Shown here one piece after another: positions 11,931 through 23,700 of a stretch of 64,000 nucleotides of DNA. Both the position numbers and the translations under genes were made by a program. Every line of letters begins with the position of its first letter. Position 1 is the first letter of the stretch. The notes beneath the pieces were generated by a model. The model was not told the origin of the DNA. It saw only the letters and a list, made by a program, of their open reading frames with translations, and did no database searches. Source of the stretch: Norana najaformis (taxonomy: Eukaryota; Annelida; Clitellata; Crassiclitellata; Hormogastridae); contig OZ029916.1 in NCBI GenBank assembly GCA_964023275.1, positions 15,729,393-15,793,392 on the forward strand. Direction: 5' to 3'.

Positions 11931-14104
11931 TACTCATAAGTGCATAAAATTCTTCAAAATTAGCTCGTATGTGATTTCCAAAAATTATATTCAAACTGCA
12001 TCAAACAAACAACTTAAAGCATATCTTACAAAAGCTACTCCCACCAGTTAAAATCCTCAGTTATTCCCTACGGCCCTGCACCCATAACTGTATTATGCCT
12101 CCCGCTGATAATTTAACGCATAAAGTGTTTTATTATTAGGATGCCTGTTCAGTTTTTCTTGTGTTCTTAAATACTTGCAATTAGCTATTGGTTAATAAAG
12201 AATACACTTACTTACTTATCTTCAATGGCCATAATGAGCGATACCGTGCAGGTGAAACTTTTTCACTGACTTTTTGTGTATAATATCTTGCATAGAATGG
12301 ATGCTTGTTCTCTGTTATCGAACATTGCTAGTCACAAAATTGTGCTTGTGGGGCCAAATGGTTGAAACTTGCAGGCCATGCCTCTTTCTGATTGAGCAAC
12401 ATTTTTCATGTCTTCTAATATCAGATTTACAGTGATGTGAATGACTTTATGCAATGATGATGTTGACTGTTGCTCCAAGTATGGATATGCTAAGGCAGAT
12501 TTTCATCAATCATTCTGATGGACATCTGTTGTTAAATGCACAGAATGAGTCAATTTATGATGAGCTAAATTTATCTGTTTGAAGCCTTTTCATCTTCCTA
12601 TTATAATCCTCACAGAAAGCAGTGTAGGCTTAAGGAATTCAAAGTTTACTGACTGGATGCTTTTCCATTCCAAACTGTTTTATTCATGTCTTATGATTTG
12701 CAGAGGTGACCCTGTTTGAATAACAGCCCTGAAGACTTCCCAATTAGCACCTAGATCCAATATTTCCTGCCCCAACGTGTTTGAATGAATTGCAGAGGTG
12801 ATCCTGTTCAAATAACGGAGATTTCCCCATTAGCGTCTGAACCCAATATTAACTATCAAATGTATAGTGCCTGTAGTGCTGTTGCAGAGTTGTAGCATGG
12901 TTTGAATGATGAATCTACATCTATGTTCTGTACAAGTTTTCTTCGAGCTCATGTTGAAGGTCAATAAAAGAATAATCCTTCAGAATGTTGTGATCTTGGT
13001 GATCATTGGCTGCATTTGTTGCTATTGCTTGTGCTGCTCTTTTTACTGGTGGCATTTGAAGGGATTTGGCTGCTACTGCTGAGCGGGCTGCAGCTGACGT
13101 TAGCAGCCTTCTTTGGTCCCTATTTATCTAGTATTGCTTGTATTAATCCAGAGATCTTGGTAGAGCTGTTGTTGGTTGCCAACTATTTTTGTGCCTCATG
13201 GGCATGGGCCAGCTATGCAGACTCATGCTAGGCAGGCAGCCTAGGCTACTGGTTATTGCGTTGGTGTTTGTTCATACTTGAGCCGGAGTCTAGTTGGAGG
13301 TCTTTCTGTCTGTTTCTCTGTTGTGGGTTGGGAATGTTCGAAGGAAACTGGCGTGCTCCCTCAAATGAACCAAGGCTCTTCACTTTCTCAGTACGTATAT
13401 TAACCATGAGTAAAATGATCTGAAAATATGCAGTTTGTCTTTGATGTTTGTACACTAAGAATGGTGCGAATTGAGTGATAATGGTGTAAATGAGTAGTAA
13501 TTTTAATTCTTTAACACCAGCAGATGGCTGTATATTTAATTGCTATTACTTTCATAATGATTGGGCAGTTTCTGCAGTAAAAGATGCGTTACTGTAATCA
13601 AGCATTAGATTATAGAAATGTGTCTGTGGTGACTGGTTAGTCAAAGCTTTAATCAAAAACGTTTTTGGAAGGCTTTTCAGTGGGAGTTATGTGTCTTCTT
13701 ATCTGGTCACATTTTTTTGTTGAACAGCTGCCCTAATATATTTTGCCACTGAATCAAAACAATACAAACAACCAAAACGTTTTCAGAAATACAGTTATTG
13801 AGATGCTGGCTGACTGGTAATGTGTAGAAAAATGTCTGAGTCACCTTACGGCTGAAGCAGATATTTAATGTAGCATATAAGTGTCTGCTGTCCTCAGGCG
13901 CTGCCATGATGTTTTTCATAAAATTCCCATATAGCTCTGAACTACGTAATGTGTAGTAATAATTCACGCATGAGGAGGGGTAGGACATGACCCATTTTAA
14001 AGACAAAAGGGGCAGAGATAGATGACCCACTTAAAACAGACAAATGCGCAGGCAAGCAGGCGCACACACGTGCACACACACATAACCTATGCTTAGTGTA
14101 GTGT
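11931..14104. other. Intergenic, nothing recognised
   Basis: No gene motif found on either strand. It contains a local imperfect duplication at 12700-12857 and CA-rich simple sequence near 14050-14085. Confidence 0.5.
12700..12857 (+). repeat. Imperfect tandem duplication (about 70-75 nt unit)
   Basis: Both units contain TTGCAGAGGTGA[CT]CCTGTT, then TTCCC[CA]ATTAGC and CCAATATT, in the same order and spacing, with small indels. Confidence 0.6.
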
Positions 14105-14480
14105 TTCATTTGTCATAAATAATAATAATGATAATAAGACTATTTATAGAGCGTCGTAGTATGGCCGAGGCCGAAAAATGGGCACTGTATGTTATTATTA
14201 TTATAAATCAGATACTTATGTTGCGCTAATTTATGAGCATGGGTAGATGGAATAAAGATAAGTCTTTAATTGTTTGCAAAATTAAATGAGAAAGAGAAGG
14301 GACTTTCAGAGCTGGTGGTAATGAATTCCATAGATGTGGACCGGCATGTGAAAAGGTATGAAAACCACTTGTTTTGTTAAGTCGGGACAAACAGTTGGCC
14401 AGAGGAGGCTGATCTTAAGTTTGTCCTGGTGGGATTAAGTGTGAGTGGCTTAAGTGTGAGTAGACTTAACATGTTTATTT
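14105..14480 (-). mobile_element. LINE 3' relic, CR1/L2-like
   Basis: The minus strand encodes SHAGPHLWNSLPPALK, a LINE C-terminal motif, and ends in an AAT/ATT tract. It aligns with the copy at 58245-58480 (shared GAATTCCATAGAT[GA]TGGACC and GGCCAGAGGA[GA]GCTGATCTT). Confidence 0.6.
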
Positions 14481-14502
14481 CTCATATTTCTTGCATATAA
14501 TA

Positions 14503-15925
14503 ATAATAATAATAATTGGCAACTTCTAATGCACTACTGTCTAATGCACAAGGCATCAACCGATGACACACCAGAGCCAAGCCACAATCAGTTCAATATC
14601 CAGAAGGTCAGTCCACAAGACAGAGGGGCAGCCTACAGTCGATAAGCAGTTTGAAACAGGTAAGTTTTAAGTTGAGAACGAAATGACAGAAGCGACTGAG
14701 CAGAACGAACAGACACAGGGAGAGAGTTCCAAAATGTAGGTCCAGCAACCCAAAAAGCATGTTTAATGAGAACAGTTTTAGTCCAAGGTATGACCAGAAA
14801 AAGACAATCAGATGACCTTGCAGAATAATTGTAAGTCTGGGGATTAAGGACTGATTTTAAGTATTGTGTTTGGCCAGAATTCAGTGTTTTATTAACTGTA
14901 AGTCCCAATTTAAAACAAATCCTTTGCTGAACAGGAAGCCATTGCAAAGATTTAAGCACAGGGGTTATATGCTCATATCTGAAATATTTGTTATGGCTCT
15001 AGGCACTAGCAGCATCAATCAGCTCAATGATTGAGTCCCCCAGATCTAAGGTTTTAAGCCATTCAAACTTCTTAAGTTGCTGTGGAGTGCCAAGTCTTCA
15101 GTCTTTGACAGGTTAAGGAGGAGTTTATTAGCCACCATCCTAGACCGCAGCTCCTCAAAGGCATCAAACAACAGCTGCACAGACGAGTGACAAGACAAAC
15201 TGTCGAATGGAATGTAGATTTGGGTATCATCCACATAGAAATGATATCCTAGAGAATGATTGTCAAGCAGTGTACCTAGAGGCGTGTATAATGTAAACAA
15301 AAGAGTATCAAGTACAGAACCCTGTGGAACACCACAAGTCAACAAATGTCCATTTAAATATACAGATTGAGTGCGAGGTCTGAGATAAGTAGCAAACCAA
15401 TGTAGGGCAGGACCAGTAACCCCAAACCAGTGCTTGAGATGATGCAAAAGGAGAGAATGGTCAACAGTATCACAGGCAGCAGACAAATCAATTACCCTTA
15501 TCCAGGGAGCACATGATGTCATTATAAACAACCAGCAGGGCAGATTCTGTTGAATGAAACTTGCTGTATGCAGACTGAAATGGAGAGATTAGTGGGTTGG
15601 AAGACAGGCGAGCTTGCATACGATTCAAAACTACCCGTTCAAGAGTTATAGATACAAAATTTAAAGTTGATATGGGTCTGTATTTAGACAGGTCTCCTGG
15701 ATCGAGAGAAGGTTTCTTTAGCAGAGGATGAACTAAGGCATGAGCAAAAGCAGATGGGAAGGATCCCTCAAGCACTGAGAAATTGATAATTGATGTAATG
15801 GTTGGACTAGGGACATCAAAACATTCTTTTAGGAAAGAAGTGGGAATGGTGTCTAAGAGAGAGCTTTTGTCAGATGTTGGCTTAATGTGATTGATGCATT
15901 TAGGATAAGAATACATGCTCACTGA
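14503..15925 (-). mobile_element. 5'-truncated LINE with reverse transcriptase, CR1/L2 clade
   Basis: On the minus strand three overlapping frames cover most of a reverse transcriptase: LSKYRPISTLNF and FQSAYSKFHSTESALL; then DLSAACDTVDHSLLLHHLKH, CGVPQGSVLDTLLFTLY and FYVDDTQIY; then LQWLPVQQRICFKLGLTVNK and GPTFWNSLPVSVRSAQS. The frameshift at about 15490-15530 and in-frame breaks show it is dead. The catalytic box is YVDD where this group usually has YADD. The 3' end at about 14503 carries an ATT-type tail. Confidence 0.85.
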
Positions 15926-16236
15926 TACTGTTCACGACCATTAGCATACGACACTGGTGGATCAAAGAGTAAAGACAGAAGGCAATTTTAACATGGTTGA
16001 CATTTTGCATAGTGGAGAAGCTGATGATTTTTGCATATATCTTCTCATCTGCAATCTTCATTTTCTGACTTTCTGTCCTTTGTCCCATTTCCACACATTT
16101 TCGTTTTTATATTATTGTACATGTTTTCTAATTTAACAATTCTATGGATAACCCTTGCCAAAACTGACTGGGAGGCAACTCAGTGGTGTGCTTGCTTCAA
16201 ACCTCAGAGTAGGACATGATGTGACATGACGTGGCC

Positions 16237-16672
16237 TCTGATAAAGGCTGGATGAACAATTTTTACGAATAAGTTTGGTCTGCTCTCCAATACGATAGAT
16301 TCATGAAAATTTGATATATTTTGGCTCTATTGCCCCCCATTGATCGTGATGGCAAATGAAGATGGAGTTTGGCATATAATTTTTGATAATCATAATCAGA
16401 GTCAGATAAGAACTAATTTTGAAACATTTTACACATATACAAGTAGCAGGGCAACAGCACTGTAAGCAGTGTTTATACTAATGATTTATCTGACTTAAAT
16501 ACAATAACGAAAGCGATACCAGCAGTGAAGTCTGGCAACACTGCTTTAAGGTTTTTGCCAGCCTCTGATTAAGGCTGGATGAACAGTTTTGTGAATATGG
16601 TTGGTCTGCTTGGCCAATACCATTGAATCATCAGCATTTGATTTATTTTGGTCACATTACCCCTCCCCTAGA
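16237..16672 (+). mobile_element. piggyBac-like fragments C and D, partial tandem
   Basis: Two copies of a block beginning CTCTGAT[AT]AAGGCTGGATGAAC lie at about 16237-16347 and 16561-16672. Between them is the upstream block (with GATCGTGATGGC). Both correspond to the coding start of relics A and B. The order end block, start block, end block implies a local duplication about 324 nt long. Confidence 0.5.
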
Positions 16673-17212
16673 TCCATTCTTGGCATACAGAGTGAAGTGC
16701 ATAATATACCAACATATGCATTGACTCACTCTAGTAACACAGGTCTGATGCTGTGCTAAGCTTTGAGAGATTAGCCAAGGTCCATTATATGTGAGCATTT
16801 ATATAGAACTTTGGGGAACAACTTAATGGTGATACAAGGTGGACTGCAAATTGACCATTTGAGAGAAGCTGTATCAGTGTTTTTACACATGCATACATTC
16901 TAGTACATAGTTGCAGTGCAGGAGGAGTGGGGAATAAAGCAAAATTTATTCAGCACCATTTAAAGAGAGAGTGCAGAAGAGAGTGCAGTAGTGATACTTC
17001 CCAATACAGTCAAATGGTAACAAGTGATGCATGTAGAACCTCTGGCTCCATTGAGATCGAGATGAATGCGATAATGATGGTCTCGTCGCTGAAAGGTTGC
17101 AGTTTTATGGCATATGCACAGGACTTGCGCAGATATAAAACAGAACTGTGCAGCCAGACAAGCCAGAGCGTAGACTGAAGATGTCAGTGAGGTTGAAGTA
17201 CACTTATGAAAA
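16673..17212. other. Intergenic, nothing recognised
   Basis: No motif found. A TTTATATAGAACTTTGGGGA segment near 16797 again resembles a LINE/SINE tail. Confidence 0.45.
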
Positions 17213-17435
17213 GGTTATAATGATAATAGTGATAACTGGTGATAATGATATAGATGTTGCTGGTTCCAGTGAAGATGATGATGATGTTGGTGAGGACGAT
17301 GGAAATTAATGATAGTTATAATGAAGATGCTGATAGTGATGAAGGTGAGCATGGTAATGATGAATGTGGTAGTGACAGATTATGATGAAGTTGGTGATAA
17401 TGATATGGATTGAGATGTTGATGAGGATGCAGGTG
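17213..17435 (+). repeat. Cryptic GAT/GTGAT-rich simple sequence upstream of TDRKH
   Basis: About 220 nt built of degenerate GAT, AAT and GTGAT units, ending about 170 nt before the TDRKH start codon. It produces long spurious open frames on both strands. Confidence 0.7.
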
Positions 17436-17603
17436 GTCTTGTTTTTTATTGCACCTAAGGTGATGGTTGTAATCAAAATGGGTTTTCTGTTGCTTTGCAG
17501 CTTGCTCATTGTGTCATTTGCTTTGTGAAAGCAGTCAACAATTAGAGCGATTTTCTCTTCAAGAGCTCGTGGTTTTTTAACGAGGGAGCCGACCACTGCC
17601 GCC

Positions 17604-17706
17604 ATGGTGCGTCCTTCGCAGCTCACTCCGATGCAGAGGCTTCTTCTCGCCATCTCTCTTCCAATCACACTCGTCTTTCTATACTTCCTTTTCCGAAAAA
17701 ATGATG
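17604..17706 (+). CDS. TDRKH: TDRKH exon 1: start and N-terminal membrane anchor
   Basis: The start GCCGCCATGG is a strong Kozak context. After nine residues comes the hydrophobic segment LLLAISLPITLVFLYFLF followed by RK, a signal-anchor pattern like the one that puts TDRKH on mitochondria. The donor is GTAAGT. Confidence 0.9.
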
Positions 17707-20700
17707 GTAAGTGTTCTTATGGTCTTTTGGGTCATTCCAGCTCAACTCTACCATTTCTGAGGAAGAATGCCACCGGACCATCCTAGAATTGGCTGAAATT
17801 TTAACCACATGTTACAAGATGTATTGGATGGAAAAGCCCAACATTTTTCTGCAATATTTAAAATACTTTCCAAGATATCATTGATTCTGTGACCATCAGA
17901 GGTTTGGGAATTTGTACTTGGGGTCATTGTTTTGTGAGTGACGCTTTAATTGCCGATTTTATGACAAATATTGATTTTTCATCTACTCGTAGGTAACAGG
18001 CTAAACGACATTTCCAGAATCTGTGGTACAGTGCAGTACCTAAGCAGGTTACGCTGTGAGATTCATCGACAAATACATTGATCAATTCTTAGGTCTGGCC
18101 TGTGTTGATGGAAATCTCTTGTGAAGCTTCTGGTTTTGATTTGAATTTGTTGCAAGGGATTAATTCAGCATAATATATGGTTTTAGGTGTTCTGCAGAAG
18201 TGTGCCAAAATGATGCATTTCACTTAAATTCTTTAAATTGATGTTTATGTACAATTGCTCAGTTTGTTAGTCTGCATTTTCTTAGACTGGCCAGTTTGAC
18301 TGAGATTGTTCTTAACAAATTTGCAGGTTTGCATTTTGCTGTTGTCGTCAGATATTTGAGCATTTGCGTGTTGGTGTTTTTCCTGTTAATAATGTGGTAT
18401 TGTTGTTAAACCTGTAAGATGAAGATGACGAGGAAGCCGATGCTCAGGTTGTCACCAGTCGACAAACAGTCATTGAGGTTGAGGTGCCACATGACGCGGT
18501 TGGTGCCGTGATTGGTGTCCAAGGAGCGCAGATCAAAATGGTACGATCCAAAGAGTTTATCAGTGTCTTTGGACCTCTGTGTTTTCCTTGAAGAAAGAAT
18601 ACTGTAAAATTTTTAAGTAACTTTATTAAGATAGGTAAGGTAAATGCTCATCTGTTACACTTCTCTTTGAGCAGGTGTCATTGGAGGCATTGTCTGAGGT
18701 TGAAGGAGCTCTTGTTGAAGCGCAGACAACACCTGTCTAGCAGCTGGACAACCTTTTCCTCTGGGTTACTTGACTCGATAATGACTGCACATATTGCTTC
18801 AGTGGGATTCAGCCTTTGAACATGGAGATGAAACAAGTGTATTGCTATTCTCTATCATGCTACTAACAGGTTCCTGCCACGTCCAAGTTCTTGCTAAAGC
18901 AAATGATTACAATAAGAGATGCAGAAAGTGTGAACAACTGGAATAAAGTGTGAACCTTCGACTGCCTGGCAGTCATGAGTTTAAAATTTATATTGAAGTT
19001 GCAAGTGATGTGCATAGGACAAATTAACTTTTTGGTTTAAATACAGAGAATAAATTATTGATTATCTGTGACCATGCATGAGAAAATGTGGCCAAAGTTA
19101 GAAAAATCGGTGAGAGAGAAAATCCTTCCGAAGGCTGTTGTGCATAAAATAAGTTCAAAGTAGTTCTTTGCATGATTTTCACAAAGAGATGCAGTACATT
19201 ACTCAAAAGACTTCTTGTTGGACTTCAGGCTGCATAATTAATTTTGCATATAAAATATCTATTTACTTATTCCAGAAGCTAAACTGAAGGTAAAGTTTCA
19301 CTGATGGTTTTATTTAACTTTTTGTGCAGAGATGTACACATTAATTAGTAACTGTTTTTACTATTTGTTATAAAACTTGGAGTTTACATGAAAATATTTG
19401 GTACTTCCAGACCAATCCAATGCAGTATAAAGCCAATTTTGAATTTTCTGACTTTGGCCAGGTTTTCTCTGGCATGGTCAGATTTTTTCACATGTGTTTG
19501 ATAACTTGGTTCATCTTGGTCACAGATAAGAAACGTGACAAAAGCACGTCTAAACTTCAAGGACAAGGATGCTGATACTGGCAAGGACAGGATTCTGGTA
19601 ATTCAGGGTACACAGGAAGGGGCCCAGAAGGCTGAGCTAATGGTTCGACAGATCATTGTGGACCAGCCACAGATCGTAACAGAAGTCATCCCCGTTCCAA
19701 ACGCAGCTGTTGGCCGCATCATAGGTTAGCATTTATTTTAAATTTTTTTACCTAATCTAATCTGAAAGCTTCTATAGCACCTTTATTTCTGTGCAAGGGA
19801 TATGGATTAACTGTTAGCTGTGAGACCTGTTTTCAACTGGACTGCCCAATGTGAAGCCAGTCAAAAATTGCACTGTGGGGGGTTATGTTTTCGAATTTGA
19901 GATTTTTGAGGACATTTAGGAGGTGAGTTGCAAAGTGGCAATTAATCTGGTTGGTTAAATTTTATTTTAACTTTTAAGGACTTCACAAAGGCATTATATA
20001 AGTTTTAATGTCTTGGGTATTGTTAGGGATGCCACTATAAATCAAGTTGCTTCTAAACTTTGTATGGGTGGAGAGATTTTCAAAGTAATCATTCCTATTA
20101 CATATTTCAAGTCATTCGGTTTAGGGTTGTCAGAAATGCAGAGAGTGAAAAATTCATTTTGTGTGCATGAGCCATATCACCATTAACACTGAGATAGACT
20201 ACAATAACTGTAATGCATGGGTTTCTTTATCTTTCTTAAATGCAGTGTCCTTCTTGTGTTTTTAACTATTAATTCCAATGTGTTTAATTGTCAAGCTTTC
20301 ATCATTATTCTTAACTGAAATGCCTTTTCACGGCTTTTAAATGTCATTTGCCTGATACTGTGCTCTTTAGAGTTCAAACTTTATGCATATGTAGGTCGTA
20401 GTGGGGAGACCATTCGTTCCATATCACATCAGTCGAAAGCCAAGGTCACTGTGGAGCGCTTGGAGCAACGTGACCTAAGTGATGTCACAAAAGTCGAGCT
20501 GAAAGGAACACCATTAGCAGTCGAAATGGCCAAGGTGAACTTTAACTTTGTAAAATGAACACTGCTGAATTATTTATTGACTGTAATTTAAGATAATTAA
20601 AATTCAACTAGCATCTTGCAAGAAGATTGTTTGAAGGTGCCAGGAAAAATCATGTGCTGACTTTGCAGACTACAGGACTCCCCTTACTCTAAGTGAAAGT

Positions 20701-23700
20701 GATGGAAAAATATCAAAATTATGAAGTACATACTCAGGTCGTACCAGTGTGTATACTGTACCTCCAGTGTGCCGATGCCAGTTTAGAACATCAATAGACA
20801 TGTTCATCGAATATGGCAAAATTTACTATATAATTCTTAGATACACTTTTACATGGTAAAATTGCATTGAAATAAAAGTTGTTGCATTTTCTAAATGAAA
20901 GATTTGCAACACTTGTTGTTTAATGCCTTAGTATTTGATATTTTTTACCTTCTTGTTGTACCAATAGTATATTCCACCCAAAGCAATCTAAGATATATAA
21001 AGGTGGTCAAAAAAATTTGTAACATTGGAATCAACCAATGCAGTCCATCAAATAAAAAACTACTAAGGTGAAAATTTCAGCCAGAGTGAAATCAGTCAGA
21101 TTTCTAGGTATACCGCTATACCCTATTATATGTCTTTTTGGCAAACAAACGAGAATCAGTACCTAAACTCAGCAAAATATGTATAGTAAGACTTTAAAGA
21201 GTTGTGTAAACATTAGCTTACTGTAACGAAGTAGTAACTAGGAAGTCAGTGTATTGCAAGTTCAGTCACAAATTTGTCTTGAGCATGGTTGTCTTCAATG
21301 TTGTGCCAGTTCAGATTGTTATTCAATATCCAGTGTTTGATTCATGACTGACTAGCAAAGTTTTATTGGAGTCAGAAAATTTGTGATGTTGCTTTTGAAG
21401 AACTTCCAGTAAATATTGTTTTTTGGTGATCATCATTTGTAAGATTTGAGTTGTAATACCTGATCAGCTTCACTCCTGTATTGGTTGTGTCATTCACAAC
21501 CTTGAGCACCATCACAATTCGCCGTGAAGCAAGGTAGTCCTCGTTTTCACTCCAGCATTCTGGAAAGTGCTTGACATAAACAATTAGACAATAGTCATTT
21601 AATCATCATTCTTTGGGAAACAACTTGTATCAGCTATATTATTGCAGCTGCCTCAATATGCAGGTATCTTGCTGAATATTGTATGCTGCATTAACTAGTG
21701 CGCACCGACTGCAACTTCACTAGCTGCAATTATTTAGATGTGCCATTTCTGCAGACCTGCTGCTGGCTTGTAGCACTGTACCAGGCAGGGCAGTTCCTAA
21801 GCAGCTGAACTTGACTGTGGTTGCAACTGCCCACAGAAATTGGTTAAGGGACTGTCCTCTGCTGACCTGAATGTAACATCTTTCCTTTATGTTATTCAGT
21901 TATCTGCAGTTTATGTAGTTCAAATTTATTTTAATTTCATATACAAGTTGCAGTTTTCTATATGATTAATCCCTGAAAGTTCATGTAAAAACCACAACTG
22001 GCTGAAAACTGCATTGTGTGTCTGGGCATAATCTTGGCAGAATGGTAAGATGGTAATTTTTTGTCACTTTGTCTGAGGTGAGGTTTGAATCACAGTGTAT
22101 CGTGGACAGTTGGCAGCTTGTCAAGCCATATACAGCTCAGCTGGAAAACTTGACAAGTTGTTTTTACTGCTGTTGTTGCTTCTTAGCCAAAATCCTCCTG
22201 CATGAGAACTACTGTATCTTTTAGGTGACTATAGTTAATAAGGCCATGCAATAAATTAGCGGTTAGCTTGCCTTTCATTTGACAGGAGATGTGGTCCAGA
22301 TGTGAAGCAAGACAGCTGGACTAGACTTCAGTATTTTTATATGTAGATCTGTTGATGAAATGATGACATCTGTGTACATACAGCAACAGAGTTCTAGGAT
22401 ATGTGGACTTGTATAAACAGTACTGTCAATAGTAGTCATGTTTTTTCTGATCTAGACTTGCAAAATTGCTCGTGTATTTGTGGACTGCATTTCTAAAATC
22501 GATAGCAACATCTTTTGGAGTTGGATTTTATGTTAAGTGTCCAGGTTTAGACTGAATCTGAAAAGATTCGAAAGTTCAGGTATGCAGCTCTTCCAATTGT
22601 GTTTGTTCATTCTGGAAAAGAAACTTATTTTTTTATTCATCTGTAGGTGCTGATCTTGGAAAAATTGGAAGATCAGAAATCTCATCAAAAAAAGAAGTCA
22701 TCAGAAAAACCAAAAGAGACAGATAGAGTTGAAACTAGAGGTAGTATTTTGTTGACTACTACATCATCATAACTCTTCAGCATCAGTCACTGCACGTATC
22801 CATACATATATAGCTTAGATTACATTAGGTAGTACATTAGGTAAATTACCATTGTCCTTTTCCCCATGATATCGTGGGTCATATTGATGTTTCAGTTGTA
22901 ATTGCAATCATTGAATAAATGCTGTGAATATAAAGACTTCTGGATGCCGATGCTTTACATTATGAGGTATGATTCATTCAAAGGCAGGTATTCTGTAGAA
23001 ACTATGACATACTTTCATGTCTTCAGGCTGAATACAGTTGATTACTGATGTATTCAGAAGGAAAGCTGTTGATTCCATCTGCTCATTGTACAAGAATTTG
23101 AGATCTAAGGCCTTTGATGTCGCCCTTCTTTATTCAGGCTTGGGAGTGGCACTAATCGACTAAAGGCAGTTTCGGAGTTAATGCATTGGTAAAACTGCAC
23201 ATTGACTTATATGCAGGTCATGGACTTTTCCTCTTTCCAAGGTCAAAAATTTAGAAGTCGACTTATAGTTGACATTGACTTGTATGAAAGTATATACGGT
23301 ATTGAAATGTAATTCAAGAACAGACCTGCAATCCTTCTTCCATGCTGCATAGGCATGTTGATCTTCTTTCAGACTCGAACAAAATGCGGTCAGAAGGTGA
23401 CTGCTCTTTCACTGAAGTTTATGTCTCAGCGGTTGAACACCCTGGTCACTTCTGGGTCCAGTTTCTTGACAGAAATGCGCTCAGGTTGAGTCAGCTGGTG
23501 GACGAAATGACAGCATTTTATGGAGATCTCAGCAAACCTCATGTATGTGATTTATACATATGTTTGATTAGTAGTGATTATTAAAATCATTAGAATTTTT
23601 ACATTAATTGCGATTATTAGTAACTTTGTGATGTGAATTTGAAATAATGACAGAGATAAAGGTCAGATTGGTCACAGTTGGATGTATTTTTATTATTGCT

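Larger units (their letters stand above)
18541..22646 (+). other. TDRKH introns 2-4, no other gene seen
   Basis: AT-rich introns (18541-19525, 19725-20394, 20535-22646) interrupted only by exons 3 and 4. A GCTTCTATAGCACCTTTATT segment near 19768 resembles a LINE 3' tail. Nothing else was recognised except the possible SINE near 22.1 kb. Confidence 0.5.

Noticed and set aside
17306..17668. 120-codon minus-strand frame upstream of and across TDRKH exon 1
   Set aside because: It overlaps the well-supported exon and is produced by the GAT-rich simple sequence; it has no family motif.
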